A DNA stretch of 64,000 bases from Aplectana chamaeleonis (taxonomy: Eukaryota > Nematoda > Chromadorea > Rhabditida > Cosmocercidae), in assembly GCA_029168955.1 (NCBI GenBank), contig JAPDOI010001174.1, positions 149,698-213,697 on the forward strand. Reading direction: 5' to 3'. Every line of letters begins with the position of its first letter. Positions within the stretch are counted from its first letter, which is position 1. Position numbers and translations under genes: made by a program. Below the pieces are notes generated by a model. That model worked only from the letters and a program-made list of their open reading frames with translations. It made no database searches and was not told where the DNA came from. Below are positions 12,070 through 23,900 of the stretch, piece after piece.

Positions 12070-13677
12070 GGGGCCGTATTCATCATTGAAGTGCCGGGTT
12101 AATCTTACTTTACTTTTACCTTACCCGGAGCCGATTACTTACTCACCGTGAAACGGCATTCATCAACACTTACTTACCCGGGTAAGATCCCGCGCAAAAT
12201 GTGTACCGTGTGCACCCACCGAAACACTCAATAGGCGTCGTCAATTTACAACTTTTTCACCGATTCACTCTTTGTTTAATTAAAGGCAGTGTTCACGATG
12301 ATTTTAGTCCCCGAGTTTTTCACATAAAACAATGTGTTGGCCTCCAAGTGTTCCAAAGCTTACGAAGAAACGGTGAGAAACGCATTAAAACGTCGTATTT
12401 CAGTAACATTATCCTAAAACATGGACTAGTTGTCCGGTTGGATGAACATGCTCATGGTGGTTGTCACCGGTGGAGAATTGGGTCGGTAGAAAATAGATGA
12501 ATATTATATGCAAAACAGGTTTAGTCAGGGCCCTAAGGAAAGAACGGGAGCAATAGAGAGTAGAGAATTGCAAAGGACGGGTTCAGAAAAGAATTGCACC
12601 GTCACAACAAACACTTCGTGTGATACTTAAGATCCGGGGTGATACTTGAGGATTTTGTGTACTTCTGGTGCGTTTTTCTCAATTTCTACGCCATTTTAGT
12701 TCTACCCGTGGGTCACTTAATCATTATGGAGAATAATCTCAAAATTGAAGATCATCGTGAACACTGCCTTTAAGGAGGCTAGGGAGAAGTCCATGGGTTG
12801 CGTGAATAAAAAAAACTTCAGAGCACATCATAGGAGACATTTCATAAATAGAGAATACCATCATTTTCCATTACTTATTTTTCATTTCTTCTGCAGAGAT
12901 TTTTTCAAAGGTACTCGTTTGTTTTTCTTGATCGGTATTCCACTGTATGGTAGAATTTTTCTCCTATGAGTATTAGCTTTAAGCCAAAGCTTCCTACCAT
13001 TCTTTTTTATCTTTTCTTCGGCGCAGTTTTTCAAGCGAGTTTGATATATCGTTCAAAAGCGCTATCCAAGGTTTTTTTTGACCTCTCAACTACTTGTGGT
13101 GGCAGACGAATGTTAGCTTGAGTTTTGGGAAATTTTCTGGAAATGTCCACTGATCAGCCAACGAAAATACCTTTACCATCTTCTGCGAAATAATGCGACG
13201 AAACGACAAAAAAACTAAAGAATCTTTCTTTGTGTCGAATCGTGCTGACCTAATTTTGAAAAATGTTCTCTCTAATATTTTATTTAGTAGTAAATATGTA
13301 AACATAGAGTCCGATAAGCAGCTGTTACTCTGAAATATACTGGAATTTCCTTATTAAATGTGTTTCATTGCGATTGATCTATGGAAAGCAACGCCTTGAA
13401 TGAGTCATAAAAAGACAAACTAAACTTTGAAGGAAGGGAGTAGTACAATTTTTCGGTGATTATGTTGCGCTACATTGCTAATTCTGCTATGAGTGTCGGA
13501 ACTCAGCAGCTGCAGCTGTTTGGGAGTAAAATTTACCCGAGTCCATATGTCGGGTAAAATTTACCTGGCTTTTTACCCGAAAATCCCGAGTAAGTAAGCG
13601 TGTGAATACCGGGTAAAAGCCAAATTCAGGGGAATTCACACTTACCTCGCGCGTAAATCATTGAAGAATACGGCCCC
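12070..13677. mobile_element. TIR element (about 1.6 kb), nested insertion
   Basis: GGGGCCGTATTCATCATTGA at the left and CATTGAAGAATACGGCCCC at the right are inverted ends. Both subterminal regions are rich in TTACCCG/CGGGTAA motifs (12130-12190 and 13535-13615). Family F copy 1 is nested inside. No transposase frame was recognised. Confidence 0.7.
12282..12772. mobile_element. MITE-like element family F, copy 1 (about 490 bp), nested
   Basis: The ends are AAAGGCAGTGTTCACGATGA and ATCATCGTGAACACTGCCTTT. The interior includes AACATGGACTAGTTGTCCGG, TTGTCACCGGTGG and CTTAAGATCCGGGGTGATAC. It is an uninterrupted paralogue of 52679-54219 and, inverted, of 47878-48368. It sits inside the larger 12070-13677 element. 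Confidence 0.85.
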
Positions 13678-14052
13678 AGGGTCCGTTTGTCGTTTTATTG
13701 ACAGCTTACCGTGGATTACCGTGGGTATCCATCCGGTTGTTTGGACAAAGTCTCGCATTCAACTCAAAATTTCTAGGCGTGGGTTATTAGGGATAGCGTA
13801 TGCGAACTCGATGTCCGCTTGTTGAGTTTCGAAATGTGAAGATAGGCTTCGCCTCCTAATTGGGGGGATACCTACAGTGATCTACAGTTCCCCTCAGAAT
13901 TCTTTCGTAACACTTTAAAAATGGCATGATGCCCTCCTTACCTACCCTACCCTTGTCTTTCCGCGAAGCTCCAAAAACGCTTGTGAGTTCTTGGAACCAA
14001 CAGCTCGGGGTGGGATACTGCACAGTTTTGCTATAGATGCTCAAGAGATATA

Positions 14053-14607
14053 AAGGCGCTATTCATACTACTCGAGCCAGCGCGTCACGCGTGCGACGCG
14101 CGTGCGTGCCGTTGGAGTAGGAATGGCCTTAGGCCACGCCCGCGCGTGACGCCTGCTCCGTCATGGTGGCCCCGGCCGTAACCACTTCTTCATCATTTTC
14201 GTTATTGATCCATCATCGATTTCATTCCGTTTCATAATAATCAATTCCAGTATTAACCTCTGCTACCATGATTATAAACGCGCGTACAGAGGTCGAAATT
14301 ATCATTGCCATAGGCCTGGGTTTGTCGATTTGGATTGGGTTTAGCTCGTGCACACGCGCGCTAATGCTGGCGCGAAATCCAACCCAAATCCCCAAACCCA
14401 CAGTTGATGCAATGGAGAATCTGGCATCAGACTTTGTTTGTTTGGAAAAGTTGAGGCCCAATTTATTCCGCTCCGCCAAGACGTCGCGGCTGGAAAATTC
14501 GTAGTCATCACCAGCACGTCACGAGCGTGACCCGCGTAGAAAGTATCATTAACCCAAACGCTGATCCCGCGCGTTACGCGCTGGCGTTGGGGAGTATGAA
14601 TAGCGGT
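14053..14607. mobile_element. TIR element family B, copy 1 (about 555 bp)
   Basis: The ends are AAGGCGCTATTCATACTAC and GGGGAGTATGAATAGCG, followed inward by GC-rich GCGTCACGCGTG / CGCGTTACGCGCTGG arms. The interior has TTTGTTTGGAAAAGTTGAGG and TCCGCTCCGCC, shared in inverse with 22235-22800. A small palindromic element (14311-14407) is nested inside. Confidence 0.8.
14311..14407. mobile_element. Small palindromic MITE family D, copy 2, nested in family B
   Basis: CTGGGTTTGTCGATTTGGAT at the left pairs with ATCCAACCCAAATCCCCAAA and CCCACAG at the right, leaving a loop with CGTGCACACGCGCG. It lies inside the 14053-14607 element. Confidence 0.75.
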
Positions 14608-17084
14608 CAACGAAGGAATTCGAGCTCTCAAACGCGTTTAACGCTCTACCCATCTCCCGTGTAAGATTTTGTACAAAACTACCATACAAACCGTGGAATC
14701 TTTGGAATGGGTAGATAATGAAAACAGATTTTGGCAGCGCGATGAAAGGCTTGAAGGATTCCTCATCGTGAACAGTTTCAGCCAAAGTTGGGTACTAAAG
14801 GTTTTCCATGACGAAAAAGCTGGAGCTTAAAAGGTGAACACGCATTACAAATCAATAATAGAAGGAAAAGGTGAATGCAACACACTAGGTTAAAGAAATT
14901 GAATAGCGGGCGTAATATATTCCGTCATTCCCATTTGCGTGCGACCGGCTCCCGCCCCGTCACGTCGTCGGGCTTTCTGTGTCGCCGCGACACCATCGCA
15001 CCCGCGACGAGGTATGCACGAGACTTAACTTGGCGCAACTTTAAACGACTGCTCGTAGAGTGCGTTTTCTTCCTTCTAAAAAATGCATTACTCGCTGCGC
15101 ACCGAGGTAGAACCTACATTATACCTATCTGGGAAGCGCTTTGCGACACTCGACCACCGAAGTCTGTTATGTGCCCACACACAAAGCTTGTCGGCATTCC
15201 TGTACTAAACCATATCACCCCTCACGTGTACATATGAAGGAAGTCACCGAGCGTTCTATCGCATAGATTGCTCTATCCTCGAGAAGCTTCCCATCCTGAA
15301 GTTGTCATGTGAAGTGCAGAAGCGGTGCCTTTTTCTATATCCGCCCACTAGCCGCGCTGTGACTAATTCGCTTGGGACGGCGATACTGATGGGGTCTAGG
15401 CGAAAACCAGACTAATTAAAGCTTTTCTTGTTTTGATAACCTTTGCCGCTAGATAACCCATAATTAACCGCTGCCGCCGCTGTTGGCTTCCAAAGGTGAT
15501 GTTTCTCTGAGAATAATTTATAGGAGACTTTACGGGGAATTTAATCTTGTACAGGGTGATCTGAACGTGAAGTAGTCTCTGATTGGAGAAAGTAGAAAAT
15601 GGGCTATTACTAGGGGACGCGTGAGTCTTCAATCGACTCCCTTCTTCTAGCTCTGTTCCCCAGAGCACTTTGTGTCGAGTGAGGTTTTTGCGTCAGGCCC
15701 GGATGAATTGAACTACGTTCACTTCGATCTTGAAGAATGCACTTTGAATTCCTCACGATATGCCCTTAAGGTGTCTTTCTTGAGCCGAGCAACTTCATTC
15801 TTAAAGCGCAACATGAGTACAGCATCGCATGTGATTGTGCGTATGCGTAGTGCAAGTACATACTGGCGAGTATAATTTACATTGGCTGAAAGGATAGAGG
15901 GAGGGGCGTTGAATAGTCTAGTGCTGATATGAAGTTAGTCTGCTTCCGTCTCTTTCAATTCCATTTCATTCCATTCCCCTTTATTTATGCTGCTTTCGCA
16001 CTCCAAACTTTCCGCTCCTGTTGCGTGACCGCCTGAAGATATGTGTTTTTTACTTCATTTGGCTATGAAAAATTATTTAGTTGCATCGAAAACTGGACTT
16101 TCCCGACATCTACGACCCTCACATGATTTTAAAGATTCTGCTGAAGCCTTTGCCAGACAGTTATTTTAGTCATAACAGCGTATTTTCTTGTAAAAATTTT
16201 AACTCAAGCGAAAAAACTGTGAACTAATGCTACCCCTCTATTATTTACGACCTTCCCCAACCTTTTTCACAATGTCTTTTGCACCGAATCCATCAATGTG
16301 GCAGTGCTGGGTAGGGGTAAAGGCGTCGGCACGTTTTATGGTTACCCTGCAAAAGCGGAAGATCGCTAACCGACAGCGTCCTTGGCCTACCCAGCTAATA
16401 GGCTGGGGCAGCTGAGACGCCGCTCTGGTAGGATACCGTGGGCACAGGGTAATCATCAGAAGTGAGGACGCCTTTACCCCTACCAAACGGCACTCATTGA
16501 TGAGTCCGGCCCCAGGACTCGTCATGACCAGGGTATCTGTGGGAATGCTGCTCAACGAAAAAGTGAAATTGTGAGCATATTGGCCCTGTCATTATTGACG
16601 ACTCCCTCAACTCATACGTATGACACTCTCCTTACACATGGTCCTTCCTCACAGACGAGCTGTTCTTCACGTGCGACGCCTTCATCACATGCATGACTTT
16701 CCTTCGTCACACATTACCATTTCATCTTACACGATTTGGACCCAATAATCACATAAGGACCCCCTCATCGCACGCGACCCCTCTCTTACAAACGACCCCT
16801 TCGTTTCCCTTGATCATACGCGAATCCTTTCTCAAACACTTTTCTTACGTTACTCAGACAATTCATTGGGATTGCAGATTGAGATTCTTTTCACTAAAAG
16901 GAAGGTGATGCACCCCCCCCCCCATTATATGTGTACGAATTCCTCAGGCCTTTATTGTACTCATCCGCGACACCCCCAGTAACATGAATATTTCACTGAA
17001 TGGTTGAGGACTGGGAAAGTTTATGCTGATTTTCATGCTTTGTAATGGTTAAGTTTTTCTCTGAACGAAGATTGCGAATGTGCT
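14608..17084. other. Intergenic; one IR element, otherwise unremarkable
   Basis: Apart from 16285-16508, I see short open frames (14875-15237 plus, 15396-15668 minus) without recognisable domains, and a C10 tract near 16913. Confidence 0.4.
16285..16508. mobile_element. Inverted-repeat element (about 225 bp)
   Basis: CCATCAATGTGGCAGTGCTG then GGTAGGGGTAAAGGCGTC pairs with GACGCCTTTACCCCTACC then AAACGGCACTCATTGATG. The interior has a CAGCTAATAGGCTGGGGCAG hairpin. Confidence 0.75.
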
Positions 17085-17560
17085 CCAATAAAAGATCTTT
17101 TATACTAACTGCGCCGAGCGGCGCGGCGGGTTGCAATCCTCCAACATCGATCCCGCGGCGCCGCGTGGTCAATAACAGGGGTCGTTTATACTCCCGACGC
17201 CGAGCGGTGCGGCGAAGTGCAATTATATGATACTGATCACGCGGCGCGGCACGATCAATATTACAGAATTGCACTGCGCCGCGCCGCCCGGCGGCGGAAG
17301 TATAAACGATCTCTAATATTGATCGCGCGGCACGATCGCTTGTGCAGGATTGCACTCCGCCGCGCCGCTCGGCTGCTGAACTATAAACGACTCCTTATAG
17401 GTTTGCACTTCATCGCGCGGGCGGGTGGCGGAAGCATAAACGATGCTCAAAGCCCTAATGGACTCCTGCCGCTGATGGCGCGACAACACGCGGTGGAGGT
17501 GAGTCGATCGTGCCGCGCGGCGTGATCGATACTCCTCTATTGCATGCTGCCGCGCCTTCC
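17085..17560. repeat. Cluster of several family E GC-rich MITE units
   Basis: Alternating GCCGAGCGGYGCGGCG and CGCGGCRCGATCAATATTAC blocks recur in both orientations, separated by TATACT / AGTATAAACGA boundary motifs (e.g. 17096, 17186, 17300, 17385). It looks like three or more copies of the unit at 23537-23678, nested or in tandem, ending with GCGTGATCGATACTCCTCTA. Confidence 0.75.
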
Positions 17561-18025
17561 AGTGTCAGGACACTAGTGTACCACTGAACCTTTTTTTTGG
17601 AAAGAAAAACCGTCTCAATTTACATAAAAGTGCGTTTCAAGTTTGGACCGCGTTCGTTTCCGAAGATTTTTAGCTGACGCATATGATTCTGCTCCAACTT
17701 ACGACCCCGCCTTTTCTGATCTTTTAGCTGTTTTTACGTGGCCATAACTTCAGGTGTGTTATTTTAGGATCCCAACCTGGATTGTTAAACGTAGGTTGAA
17801 CGGTACTGCATGACTGAACACAGAGTGCGCTCCCTTAGTGATCAAAAATCTGACCCTTCGTGCAATTTTAGACTGTTTGAGTGTTGGAAAGGGCGGCGTG
17901 TTTAGCACTTTGTGAATGTCGAAATACTGCTGGAATAGTTCACTTTGAGTGATCAAAAATCTGGCCCTTCAGCAACCCTCGATGTTTCCGTGGTCTAATG
18001 ACCCCTCCTCCTGTTCTTGTTCTGT

Positions 18026-18088
18026 GTTTTTAGTGCTTCATAGTGAGGGTTTAGTCCGTATTTTTAGTGCTTCATAGTGAAGGTTTCT
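18026..18088. repeat. Direct duplication of about 32 bp
   Basis: GTTTTTAGTGCTTCATAGTG then AGGGTTT occurs at 18026 and again, slightly changed, at 18058. A looser duplicated block GTGATCAAAAATCTGRCCCTTC lies just upstream (17839 and 17951). Confidence 0.7.
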
Positions 18089-18727
18089 TTTGTGTTTGAG
18101 TACATAATGCGGAGGACAGCGACAATCTATGTGGTTGCCCCAGAAGTGCTGTCTAACCATTGCGATTGATCCCCAATTTTTGAAAAATATTTTTCGAAGC
18201 CACTTCCGCTTCATTCCCAAAGTACGAATTTGTGACGGCGAGGGATGTATAGTGTTTGTTCAGATTCCTAGTCTAGCACGAGGAGTCAGCTTCTGTCTAA
18301 AGTTCCCTCTAATTGGAATTTTCAGCTTATCTGTGGTCTGCATACATACCTATAATTGAGGAATTGATTGGTCTGTGGGCTCGATTAGGTGATCATTGGA
18401 GTTAGATTCTGTCCTTCGACTCTCAGTGTTTTATGTTCCAATCGAGAGCGATAAACAACAGGTCTTGTGGTAGAGTTCATCCTGCGTTATGCCCTCTCCA
18501 AATCGTCACATAATCGCACTCGCTCAACCCCCACACTTGGCATATTACATTCGATTTTATGTGTACATATTCCCAGTTGCCTGCCTGTATTTACATAATG
18601 TAGTCACGAGATATGGGACATATTTAAAACTCTTCGAATAGCCGAATAAATTGAATGACGAGTTTCGAAAGCAGGGTTCACCATAGAAACCTTTGTCATG
18701 TGGTTCGTAAATACTGGGGCATTTATA

Positions 18728-18856
18728 GTGAGCCTTCGATATGGATTATCACCAGCAGCGGACGGATGCGTCTTGAAGAAATATAGCCGCTGATATCGAT
18801 GTCTAGAAAACGATGGCCACCGCTTGCTGCTGGGATAATCGAAATCGAGAGCTCAC
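18728..18856. mobile_element. MITE (about 129 bp)
   Basis: GTGAGCCTTCGATATGGATT then ATCACCAGCAGCGG at the left pairs with CCGCTTGCTGCTGGGATAAT then CGAAATCGAGAGCTCAC at the right, with a GCCGCTGATATCGATG centre. Confidence 0.75.
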
Positions 18857-19047
18857 TTTAATTGCCACAGAGCTTATGAAAAGGCCAGTTGATAGGAAAT
18901 TGCCATCACAGGACACGTCCACGGTGCACGCCATGCTTGGAATCGCTCAAGGCCCTATGTCGAACCTTAAAAGCAGCATACACGCTCGAAAAAGTTGTTA
19001 AGATAAGGATGTTACAGGGGTTGTATGGCATCAGTAAGAACGCTTAA

Positions 19048-19219
19048 GCCGTTGGAATCGTAAAAAATGAATCAAAACTACCAAATTTGAGCATTATATT
19101 GTCAAAAAGTTTCGTGGACTCCGGCCACAAGTTTCGCAGACTTCATCCGCAATACAAATTCGTCCAGATTGATTGTTCAAATATGGTCTTTTTGGGTAGT
19201 TTTTGAAACTTCCAACGAC
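19048..19219. mobile_element. MITE family R, copy 2
   Basis: CCGTTGGAATCGTAAAAAAT then CAAAACTACC at the left pairs with GGGTAGTTTTTGAAACTTCC then AACG at the right. It shares AATTCGTCCAGATT with copy 1 in inverse. Confidence 0.65.
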
Positions 19220-20702
19220 GCATGCGTTTTGGTACAGGCCTTGAAGGTCTATAAACTTTGATTTCGCAACCTTTTCATTGCTAACTCCACTATTTCAACC
19301 GAGCAGGCACTCGCCCTTCTTTGCTCCATAACAAAAACAGCCCGTCATTTCTCCGTTTTCATCTAGTTTTCGTATTTTTCTGGTAGTTCCCGTACCAGCA
19401 GCTCCGAACCTTAAATAAACCCAAACCAAGCATGTATACTCTATTTCGGAGTGAAATTTATTTCTGTCGCTTGCGTGCGTGTGCGCGCGTACGCTGCGTC
19501 TCCTGGTACCCCACAATTTCTGGTTGCTTCTCCCCGCTCCGGATACGCACGCGGGGTTACAAACTAAATCTGCCTCCGAAATAGAAGATAGGTGGTTAAA
19601 GAATGATGAAGGGTAAGTTTTCTGCCGTTGTACCTATTTTAACTTTGAAATCGTTTTTATTCCTCGTGATATATGCATATCATTATTTTAAATTTGGGAC
19701 CACTACTAAAAGCAAGGCTAAACCTTATTATTTTTTTTGTTGCTGTTGTTGAATAAACTAGAAAAAGTTAAATATTCAGTTTTACCCTTGCTCTTGTGTG
19801 ATGCCGGAACGACCTTAATTGTTTCCTATTTTCCGAGCATTTTCACCCTTGTTTGAGAAGATCTCAAGAATGTTCATTGATAAGTCCGCTGATTTTCTCT
19901 TCTTCTAGGATTCCTTTCTTAGATTTGAATGGATGTTCTGTGAAAACAAAACAAGGCCAGCTAGTGACGCCTTCATTTAGTGTCTGACGTTTCGGCTTCA
20001 CGTCTTCTTCAGAGGCTCAAAAAGTGGTCCGCAATTTATTTTCATACATGATTCACCCGACCATGCGCCTCCTTCAGCACGTAGCTTGACTGGCATGCCG
20101 AGCAAAGATGATATCAGACCATTGTTGATAGATTCATTAAGAGATTCTGTCCTTGATTTTGTGTGATTTTCCTACAATTTAATTTGGTCACCCAGGCTTT
20201 AGAAGGAATCGCCTTGTATTTACAGGAAACCTACCACTTCGTTGCCGGATAGGATCCGAAGCGACAGATTCCCGGCAGAATCAAGGCATTGCTGGATTCT
20301 GCCAAGATCTTACTGCCTCTAATAGTAAAAAATTGAGAAAAAAGGAAAAAACTAATAATTGGCGTAATTTTTTGTGGTATTTTACCGTTTTTTTTTTCGG
20401 CGCAATCACGATGTTCCTGCGGTAAATTCGCGGCAGGAAACTCTTGGTAAATCGGCGTCTTTTTCGCGGTTCTCCAAATTCATGGTAGAATGGTGAAGTT
20501 CGCGGTGGATTTTCGGTAAATTATATCTGACCCGACATTTCACAGACTCCTGATCAACTGGTCTTGTATGCCCTTGTGCCCATCCCGGGGTCTGATGTTT
20601 TCCAAATCAAAATCTCTTTGGTTTTCTTCCATCCACTTTGACCTCTCTTCATGCTCTATTTTCTTGCGTCTTTCCCACCGTCTATAGTTGGCGTCATTTC
20701 AG
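19220..20702. other. Upstream flank of the CCCH gene
   Basis: A GC-rich block with GCGTGCGTGTGCGCGCGTAC (19473) is followed at 19603 by ATGATGAAGG then GTAAGT, which looks like a mini first exon but is in the wrong phase for the exon at 20703. Near 19990 is GACGTTTCGGCTTCACGTCT then TCTTCAGAGG, a phrase common in invertebrate retroelement flanks (weak). Confidence 0.3.
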
Positions 20703-20945
20703 AGTTCGCTCTGGTGCATCCGGGAGTTTAACGTCGATTGGTGCGTCGTCCACGACTGGAGGAGTAGCACCACCATCAACTACAATAGGAGCAGGCGGAG
20801 CACTACCACTACCTCCACCACCACCCCCGCTTTCATCCATACAACAACATTCATTTCCACCATTTGTCTCCACGATTGGCGGTGGATCATCATTGGATTA
20901 CGAGATGCCATACGGCCACGATTCACATCACTACAATAATAATCA
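20703..20945 (+). CDS. Exon (first one recognised) of the CCCH gene: Gly/Ser/Pro-rich N-terminal region
   Basis: The acceptor is TTTCAG at 20697-20702 and the donor is GTCAGT at 20946. The exon starts with one base that completes a codon and ends with CA, which joins the G at 28495 to make CAG (Gln). It encodes a low-complexity region with repeated TIGAG/TIGGG-type motifs, PPPPPPP and a DYEMPYGHDSHHYNNN segment. There is no early in-frame ATG, so at least one upstream exon ending with two bases of a codon is expected. A competing donor at 20950 would break the frame with the next exon. Confidence 0.8.
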
Positions 20946-23900
20946 GTCAGTTTTTTTTTGAGGAATTTACCATTTCTTGCTCGTTTTTTTCTTCATGTCG
21001 TTTTTCTGAAAATATCGGTTCGGGCCTTTTGGCAGAGTTAAAGGCTGTTAGCGAAATTCCCGTAGTCCTTTCGCGTGTAGGTGCGGAGCTTAGAGACAGC
21101 GAGAGATCAGAGGGTAGACGGAGGGCGCAGCATCGCGCACACGCGCGCGCGATGATTCACGGGAGTATCGATTTTTTAGGGGATACACCATATTGGAAAC
21201 AAGCGTCTTATCACGCTCGTTTTACACTGAGTCGTTCTAATCACGAAACGTCATTCATCTGAGGGGAGGGAAATCATTCCATTGGTAACTATGATCCTTC
21301 TGTTTTCGCGCGCACCGCTTCGACTGCTGAGCAGCGTCGCGGCTTTCTAATTGGATGACACGGTCCATACGTTTTTACTTGTTCTTCGACAGGTTTCCAC
21401 CACCCATAACTGCTTTGAAATGTGGTGTCAACGTGTAGAAACGTGCAGTGTAGTGTAAAAGTGTTGAAAAACCGGTTGTTTACCGTTGTGTAACTCTATG
21501 ATACACTCGGTGTTATAATCAAGTGGGTCTGAGGGAGTGCAGATTTTGAGTAACGGTCATGCCAACGTGGATTAAGACTGTCCACCCTGTGACTTTGGGA
21601 TCAAAAATTGCTAGCAGTAACCAAGGTGTGTCCTAACAGTGCACTTCGATGTGGTTTACACCGAAGAGGACCATTGGTGCCTCGTGATTGTGGCGATATT
21701 AGTAAGAAACTGTTATCTTTGAATGAAGAGCAGAAGTGAGAGATGGTGGTTGCAGTTTACACTGTGTACTTTGGAGGATGAGATGTGACACCACACAGCA
21801 ACATTTGTTTTGTTAACTGGTTTGAAGGTCGGCGATGGTTTGTTTGAAAGGTTGATTCCATTCGGCTGTTGTTAGAACTATGAGAAGTGCTGGTTCAGGC
21901 TCTCTATTTTGCAGGTGTTTTTTCTATCTTTCTTTTGATTGCTTGTGTGTGTTTCTTTTGAGGAATGGAGGGTGCATGGGGAGCAGGGACGAGCGGAACA
22001 AAATTTTGAAATTTCTCAAATCTGGTTTCAGATTCCAAAACAGAAATGATTTTCTTGGTTTTCGGAAATCGGGTGGGAAACCCCTAAAAATGCACGGAAA
22101 TTCGTTGAAATTATTGATTAGCTGCCTCCGTCTCAATAGAACTGATATTTCCCCGATTCACTGCACTATGTGCAGTTTTCGCAAAGCGGAACGCGAAGGC
22201 CAAGAACGCGCGAAACTACGAGTTTCGTAACACTAAGGCGCTGTTCATACTACTCAATGCCAGCGCGGCGCGCGCGTGCCGCCCTGGCGTGGCGTTAGAC
22301 CTCTTTTAGAGTGCAATCGCTGATCGCCGCGATGACATGTTTCGAATACAGATCGACGTGCGACGCGATCTCGATCGATGCTCATGTTTATCATCCCATC
22401 GCGTCGCGCGGCGATCGAACTCTGAAAGAGGCCTTAGAGTATGAAAGCTTTCCAAGCACGTGACGCGCGTGCCGCGCTTGCGGAGACAATGAATACTCCA
22501 GCGGCGACGCCTAGGCGGAGCGGAAAAAAGCGGGCCCAACTTTTCCAAACAACCAAATTCTGCGTTCACCACCACGATAGCAGAGGATAGTAATGGAATC
22601 AATTATCAAGAAACGAAGTAAATTTGATGATGATTTAGTAGTGAAAATGGTTAGAAAGTCGTTACGGCCATCGCCGCCATGGCGGAGCGGGCGTCACGCG
22701 CGTGCCGCGCGGGCGAGGCGTCGGGCCATTCATACGCAAACGCCACGCCAGCGCGGCACGCGCGTACCGCGCTGGCGTTGAGTAGTATGAATAGCGCCTA
22801 AACGCTGAACCCCGCTCATTCATATGGGGAGCGGAAATTGTTCACCCGCTTATGTTGCGTCGAGGTCGGCGAGCGTCGCGCACAGCGAAATGGGCTACGA
22901 CGCGGCATCCCCACACTTGGGTTAAATGAAGTGAATTAGCATATCTTGAGACATCATCTGCTTTCCTGCGTTTATTTTACGCTGCTAGTGATAACCGTTT
23001 CTTTGTGTAGGGGGCTGAAGACTCGTTCACACGATAATGATTTTTTCGCGGTCACTTACCGGACCGGGACGCGTACACTCGCGGGTGAGCAATGTCATGG
23101 GGCCAGGGTGCATGAGATGTGCGCTACGCCTATGAATTGAATTCTGGATGATCTGTAGGATGAAGTATGGATGGAGGCTGGGAACAAGGAGGTTGGGATG
23201 ACCCAGGAGACTAGAAGCTCGCGCCTGAGAGAAAAATATATGGGGCCGGGGGAGAACGGCGGAACGATGCCTTTGAAGATTTTACTTGAGAGGCTTTGCT
23301 AGTTTTGATGCATATTTTGGCAGCTTTCCTTCATAGTAGAGTGCATGTCATTTCTAAAGCGTACAAGATGGCCGCGCTCCTACATTGATATGCTCTCAGT
23401 TCTGGAGCCGAATTCACGCGTGTCCAACGTGTGCATGTGCGGACGTATGCTGCTTCTCCCTATCCCACAAATTCCCCCTATCTATCGCTTCGCTCCGCAC
23501 ACTTACACGAAGCGGCAAAGCGAATTTCGCTCCGAATTAGGCGTCGTTTATACTTCTGCCGCCGAACGGCGCGGCGGAGTGAAATCCTACAATATCGATC
23601 GTGCCGCGCCGCGTGGTCAATATTACAGGAATGCACTGGGCCGCGCCGCTCGGTGGCGGTTGTTTAAACGACCCCTTAGAGAGTGCGTCATGCACGCCGT
23701 CGGTCTTTTGGACTACTGTCCGAGATGTGAAGTTTGATGGAGATGTTGAAGAACAGAAAGATGAAGGTACCTTCTAATCTCTCATTTCAAAAAGAGAGTT
23801 TTTTCATAGTTTTTTATCTATTTCTGAAGTTTTGATTGGTAGTGAAAATTTTCTTACATGTTCAAGGTATTGAAGACCTGCGAGTATATTTTTTCTATAC

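Larger units (their letters stand above)
11884..13820. mobile_element. Family H element split by the 12070-13677 insertion
   Basis: GGTGCTTATTACGAATCTGA starts the left part. GAGTGCTCAATACGAATCCA precedes the insertion and GGGTCCGTTTGTCGTTTT follows it. Joined, the two sides match the uninterrupted GGTGCTGAACACGAATCTAG then GATTCGTTTGTCAAAATTC at 43588. The right part has TTACCGTGGATTACCGTGGG. The outer right limit is uncertain. Confidence 0.55.

Noticed and set aside
18813..19001. 62-codon frame starting with MATACCWDN as a gene start
   Set aside because: Its first part lies inside the inverted-repeat element 18728-18856, and there is no protein similarity or fitting donor.
19603..19612. 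Mini first exon ATGATGAAGG before GTAAGT for the CCCH gene
   Set aside because: It leaves one base of a codon, but the exon at 20703 needs two; no intermediate exon to correct the phase was found.
20950..20951. Alternative donor GTTTTT for the first recognised CCCH exon
   Set aside because: Using it would shift the frame into exon 28495; the GTCAGT donor four bases earlier keeps it.
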